Positions 59,990-64,000 of a stretch of 64,000 nt of DNA are shown here, piece by piece. Origin of the DNA: Manihot esculenta (lineage: Eukaryota; Streptophyta; Magnoliopsida; Malpighiales; Euphorbiaceae); the NCBI RefSeq assembly GCF_001659605.2, contig NC_035164.2, forward strand, positions 9,820,994-9,884,993, in the 5' to 3' direction. The notes below the pieces were generated by a model, which ran no database searches, was not told the origin of the DNA, and was given only the letters and a program-made list of their open reading frames with translations. Position 1 is the first letter of the stretch; every line of letters starts with the position of its first letter. The position numbers and the translations under genes are program-made.

Positions 59990-60190
59990 AACCAGGTTCG
60001 GCAGCCGAAGGTACTTTCGGCCGCCGAACCAGCTTGGGAGGCAGCTTTAGGCTGCCGAAGCTTGCCCCCGAAAGTTGGAGTTTCGGCTCTGTCCGAGACT
60101 TTCGGCCGCCGAAGGTGCCGCCGAACCTGCCTGACTTTCGGCTCTGGAGGGACTTTCGGCCGCCGAAGGTGCCGCCGAAAGTGCCCTTCC
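59990..60190 (+). repeat. Palindrome cluster 2 in element F LTR
   Basis: Mixed full sites (CTTTCGGCCGCCGAA) and half-sites (GTGCCGCCGAA, TTTCGGCTCTG) in the transcribed leader, as in A and C. Confidence 0.85.
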
Positions 60191-61408
60191 CAGCCTTTTC
60201 TTGCATGTTTTCTAGGGATGTTTTGAGGTGTTTTTAGGAGGTTTTTGGGGGTATGTTTAGAGTTATGTTCTTGTTGTTTGGTGCCTCATTTGAGTCCACC
60301 TGTGTAGGTTCGGACCCGAGGACCCGAGACCCCCGGTTGTGAGATAGTCTTTCAGAGTCCGTCGTTAAAGCTTCGGTCACCAGGTGAGTGGGATCATTCC
60401 CTAAGTTTTTAAGTAATGAATAAATGAACAAATGAATGAATCTGATAGCATACTCATGCATCATAAATGCCATGCGATGTTTCAGGATGTTTGCATTAGA
60501 AATTCACGAATATGTTGCATTGCATAATTTGATGTTGATGTGGATGGTTGTTGGATGACCCATAGTCCTCTGATGTTATGTTATGATGATATGTTATGGA
60601 CGACCAGCGAGGCCCATTCTACGCCCCTGGTACTATGTAAGAGAAAGTCCAGTGAGGCCCATTCTACGCCCCTGGAATTTGGAGATGTTGAGGACTAATG
60701 GTGACAATACCATCCTTTATGTGATTAAATGTGATGTGTTGCATTTCATGAAAGCATGTAAAGTAAAAGTTTTGTTATTTAATGATATTAATAAAATGAA
60801 TAATAATATACCTAAAAAGTGTGGAATTGAAGCAAATGTTAATAATAAAATGGAGAATAAAATACTTAAAAATGGAGGAATTAATATCATGTTTTTACTT
60901 TTTGCTCACTGGGCTTTTTAGCTCACCCCTCTCCCCTAACCCCAGTCTTGCAGGTGCAGAGTAGATAGAGGAGTCAGCAAGAGTAAGAGAAGTCTCTGTA
61001 ATAGCATAGAAGTGGACATGGATTAGTTGTAATGTAAAAGTATGTTATGTAATATAATGTAAGTTTTATAGTGTGCTTGACTAGAGTCTGTTGTAATCCC
61101 TTAAATACATGAGATAAATGTTTTATGATGTTTATGTAACCCAAGCCTGCTATATGTTATGTACCCCATTGGAGTATTTGTTGAGGACTCCAATGAGGGG
61201 TTTATGTTATGTTTATGCATGCACAGGCTAGGCTGGGTAAAGAAATGTGTAATGAAAGAAAAGTTTAAATTTTTATGTATGTTTTGGTTCATGTATGGGA
61301 TTAAACAGGTTCACAGGATGAATGTTTGGCTTGCTACGGGTTCCGGCGGCCTTAAGCCGACCTGGATCCTAGCGCCGGTAGCGGTCCGGTTTCCGGGTCG
61401 TTACAGAA

Positions 61409-61421
61409 TGGTATCAGAGCC
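61409..61421 (+). other. Element F primer-binding site (tRNA-iMet)
   Basis: TGGTATCAGAGCC, three bases after the LTR end. Confidence 0.95.
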
Positions 61422-61645
61422 CTAGGTTCATATGGTCGGACCTAGAGTGTCGGGCTCATAGATGTTATAGAAAGGTCAAGCACAATAGGAAATCATGTCC
61501 ACTAGGATAGGATGTAGAGTCCTGTCTTGCATGAAAGTATGATATGCCTTGTTCTGTGATATGTATATGATGTGGGTTCATGTGTTTCCACATGAACCAT
61601 TTGATGCTAATGTTTTGTTACCTGTGCTGTTTTTCAGTAAACAGA

Positions 61646-64000
61646 ATGCGAGGAACTCGTCGATCAGCTAGATTGACTAGAGTACCATCGGAGGATGAGG
61701 GCACGAGCGCCCGTCCTCCAGCATTGCCAAGGGCAATGTCAAGCAGGTCCAACAGGGACAGAACAGTGAGGGACCCTAGAAGGTCCTTGGATCTGGGTAG
61801 AAGCAGATCAGTAAGGGGTACAGTTCAGGAAAGAATGTCAGTTGATGAAGAAGTAGAGATGGATGTGGATCAGAGGAGGGATGGTAACCTTGGTGTAAAC
61901 ATGCCAGAAAAGGGCATGGGTGAGTCACAGGGAGGCACTCAGGCCTCGGGGTTTGTTCCACCACCCCAGTACCCACCTTTTTCACCATACCCCGGGTATT
62001 CGATGGGAAGTACATCGGATTACCCCAGTTTTAATCCTTACCCTTCTCACATGCCATATCCACCTTTCTACCCACAGTATCCACAGTACCCTATGTACCC
62101 ACCTCCATCCTTCCATCCAGGCACAGCAAACCCTATCCCAGGGGATGTCGCACCACCACCACCACCAGCAGAACCCACAGTTCCAGAAACCCAAAGACCT
62201 CAACCTACCTCATCTGGAGGGAGCAAGGCCAAGATGACCGACTATATGAAGTTGGGTGCTCCCCAGTTTGATACCGGTGATGATCCGTTTGTGTACCTGG
62301 AGAAGGTCAAAACAATTACAGATGAGATAGGTGCTGATGACAGCAGAGCCATTCAGATGGCTGGTTTCACCCTGAAATGCAAAAAGGCCCGTGAGTGGTT
62401 CAAGGGCTATGTGAAACCGAGGGTGGACAATCTTTCATGGGAGGAGTTTGCGAATGAGTTCGCAGGATGGGCGTTCCCTGACAGTTCCAGGGAGCTGAAG
62501 ATGATTGAGTTTGAACAGCTGAAGCAGACAGACGAAATGGGTGTCGATGAGTACACCGATAGATTCTTAGAGTTGTTGCCGTTTGCTGGGCAACATCTGG
62601 ACACAGATCCGAAGAAGTCAAGGAGGTATATCATGAGGCTCCATTCCAGGTATTCCTCCTTGGTTCAGTCAGCTGATAGAGAAAGTTTCCATGCCATTGT
62701 AGACATGGCCAGGAGAATGGAGGCTAGTGCAATCATCGAGGGGACAGTTAAACAGTCAGTGACACAGCCGTCTGGTTCCAAGACCCCAGGTGGGGGAAGG
62801 ATTGACCCTTCATCCTTGAGTTCAGCTAGTAAGAAGTGGGGCAGTACCACTAAGAAACCAAAGAAGAATAAGTTCTGGAGCAAGATCAAATCAGGTCTGG
62901 GATTAGGAAGTGGCTCAAGCTCTGGTGCTGATAATGCAGTGTGTGCAAGGTGTGGTAAGCTACACAGAGGGGTATGCCGTTTTGGGACAACAGCCTGCTA
63001 CAGGTGTGGGCAGGAGGGACACATGTCCATGGAGTGTCCTAGAGCAGTTCCTATGGCGCGGCCCCAGCAGACTACTTCAGGTAGTGTGGCACAGCCAGCA
63101 GCTTCAGCCGCGACACAGGCCAGTGGCAGAGGCCGAGGGAGAGGGTCAGCCTCTTCTTCATCAGCTTACAAAGGGGAAGGTCCGTCAGCTCCAGCACGGA
63201 TCTTCACTATGACACAGCAGGAGGCAAACGCATCCAACACCGTGGTGTCAGGTAATATCATCATTGGTTGTTCTGATGCTTATGCCTTAATGGACCCGGG
63301 TGCATCCCATTCTTTTGTTTCTCCGAGAGCGGTCGAGAGGTTGGGTTTGATGGTCTCTGGGTTAGAGTGTCCCCTATGGGTCAGTGGACCCAAGTGTGAC
63401 CCGTTAGTGGCAGAGTCAGTCTGCCAGTACAGTCCAGTTTTCATAGAGGGAAGATGCCTATCCGCCGACCTTGTGGTTCTAGACTTGACAGATTTTGACG
63501 TCATTCTAGGGATGGATTGGCTATCTACCCATGGTGCTACCTTGGATTGCAGAGACAAGGTAGTTAAGTTCAGATGTCAGGATGGGTCAGAGGTTGTCTT
63601 TAGAGGAGACAGGGGGAGTACACCTAGAGGTTTGATATCAGCCCTACAGGCTCGTAGGCTACTCAGGAGGGGTTGTCGGGGTTATCTAGCTCATGTGAGA
63701 GAGCTAGACAGAGATGTCAGAGAGCCCGCCTCAGTGCCTGTGGTTAGAGAGTTCTTAGATGTCTTCCCAGACGAACTGCCAGGTTTACCGCCTCCGAGGG
63801 AGATAGAGTTCGAGATAGAATTGATGCCAGGAACCAGACCGATCTCTATCCCTCCCTACAGGATGGCGCCAGCAGAGCTGAAAGAGCTTAAAGAACAGTT
63901 GCAAGAGCTGGTAGACAAGGGTTTCATCCGACCGAGTACCTCACCTTGGGGTGCTCCAGTGTTGTTCGTGAAAAAGAAGGATGGATCCCTTAGACTTTGT
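61646..64000 (+). CDS. Element F gag-pol polyprotein, 5' part
   Basis: An open frame of 785 codons runs to the window edge from [10 protein letters not shown], the start shared with A and C. It has a Ser/Arg-rich N-terminus and a Pro/Tyr-rich stretch (about residues 95-190). The gag core follows at about 197-358 (MTDYMKLGAPQFDTGDDPF, AREWFKGYV). Zinc-knuckle-like motifs are CARCGKLHRGVC (near 433) and [14 protein letters not shown] (near 451). The protease has MDPGASHSF (near 549), and the RT start is the last part seen. No stop or frameshift was seen in the parts translated, so this copy may be intact. Confidence 0.92.
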   Translation, partial: MRGTRRSARLTRVPSEDEGTSARPPALPRAMSSRSNRDRTVRDPRRSLDLGRSRSVRGTVQERMSVDEEVEMDVDQRRDGNLGVNMPEKGMGESQGGTQASGFVPPPQYPPFSPYPGYSMGSTSDYPSFNPYPSHMPYPPFYPQYPQYPMYPPPSFHPGTANPIPGDVAPPPPPAEPTVPETQRPQPTSSGGSKAKMTDYMKLGAPQFDTGDDPFVYLEKVKTITDEIGADDSRAIQMAGFTLKCKKAREWFKGYVKPRVDNLSWEEFANEFAGWAFPDSSRELKMIEFEQLKQTDEMGVDEYTDRFLELLPFAGQHLDTDPKKSRRYIMRLHSRYSSLVQSADRESFHAIVDMARRMEASAIIEGTVKQSVTQPSGSKTPGGGRIDPSSLSSASKKWGSTTKKPKKNKFWSKIKSGLGLGSGSSSGADNAVCARCGKLHRGVCRFGTTACYRCGQEGHMSMECPRAVPMARPQQTTSGSVAQPAASAATQASGRGRGRGSASSSSAYKGEGPSAPARIFTMTQQEANASNTVVSGNIIIGCSDAYALMDPGASHSFVSPRAVERLGLMVSGLECPLWVSGPKCDPLVAESVCQYSPVFIEGRCLSADLVVLDLTDFDVILGMDWLSTHGATLDCRDKVVKFRCQDGSEVVFRGDRGSTPRGLISALQARRLLRRGCRGYLAHVRELDRDVREPASVPVVREFLDVFPDELPGLPPPREIEFEIELMPGTRPISIPPYRMAPAELKELKEQLQELVDKGFIRPSTSPWGAPVLFVKKKDGSLRLC

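Larger units (their letters stand above)
59109..61405 (+). repeat. Element F 5' LTR (2,297 bp)
   Basis: TGTAATACCCGGC to CGGGTCGTTACA, the same ends as A and C. TATA box at 59465-59472, palindrome clusters at 59283-59455 and 59990-60190, short repeats at 60600-60690, donor-like site at 59702/59703. Confidence 0.93.
59703..61637 (+). other. Element F putative leader intron
   Basis: Donor AAGAG|GTAAGAGCC at 59702/59703; acceptor GTGCTGTTTTTCAG at 61637, eight bases before the gag ATG. It would remove palindrome cluster 2 and the primer site. Inference only. Confidence 0.42.
59109..64000 (+). mobile_element. Element F: Tekay/Del-like Ty3/gypsy retrotransposon, 3' part outside the window
   Basis: It is a plus-strand relative of A and C: 5' LTR, iMet primer site, and an unbroken gag-pol frame to the window edge inside RT. 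It is inserted in the gypsy relic; the five bases before it are ATATT, the expected duplication to look for on the far side. No coding lesion is visible so far. Confidence 0.93.

Noticed and set aside
61409..61421. tRNA-like match (TGGTATCAGAGCC) as a tRNA gene
   Set aside because: Only the 3'-end complement is present next to an LTR; it is a primer-binding site. No cloverleaf flanks it in any of the copies.

Overview
This is a repeat-rich stretch of a plant nuclear genome. It is almost wholly made of transposable elements of plant type: Ty3/gypsy chromoviruses with a tRNA-iMet primer site, a Tat-lineage gypsy element with a second (archaeal-type) RNase H, copia fragments, a TRIM, a hAT element and a CACTA element. 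The long AT-rich spacers and the families present fit a eudicot. I suspect Euphorbiaceae, but only from general familiarity with the proteins. I found no host gene I can name with confidence.

Layout. (1) 1-7657: element A, a minus-strand Tekay/Del-like chromovirus whose 3' LTR runs off the left edge; its gag-pol is dead (four stops and a frameshift). (2) 7658-21798: element B, an older minus-strand gypsy element of another family. Element A sits in its integrase end, and element C sits in its reverse transcriptase. (3) 9589-19566: element C, a complete minus-strand sister of A with two about 2.3 kb LTRs, a perfect TATAT target duplication and one internal stop. (4) 21799-26271: AT-rich DNA with a copia RT relic (minus), a copia gag-protease relic (plus) split by a 515-bp TRIM, a diverged tandem duplication and an unplaced ORF. 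(5) 26272-31534: a hAT element with a dead transposase. (6) 31535-35547: AT-rich spacer and a 0.28 kb tandem duplication. (7) 35548-48590: element D, a complete 13-kb plus-strand Tat-type gypsy element with 501-bp LTRs, an AACCT duplication, gag-pol, a 38-bp tandem array and a spliced antisense gene. (8) 48596-59108: an old LTR with primer site, a CACTA element with captured sequence, and a degenerate gypsy gag; the LTR and the gag may be two halves of one element split by the CACTA. (9) 59109-64000: element F, a plus-strand relative of A and C with an intact 5' LTR and an unbroken gag-pol frame to the window edge.

How it fits together. The history is one of nesting: old gypsy and copia hosts were split by younger elements. 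The A/C/F family is the most distinctive part. Its long LTRs carry two clusters of perfect GC-rich palindromes built on TTCGGC-N-GCCGAA. Their flanking bases vary between copies but stay self-complementary. All three copies also keep a splice-donor-like site in the LTR leader and a strong acceptor just before the gag ATG. Splicing there would remove the second palindrome cluster and the primer-binding site. In D, the antisense gene has two introns with good splice signals that keep one frame through three exons, so it looks like a maintained gene.
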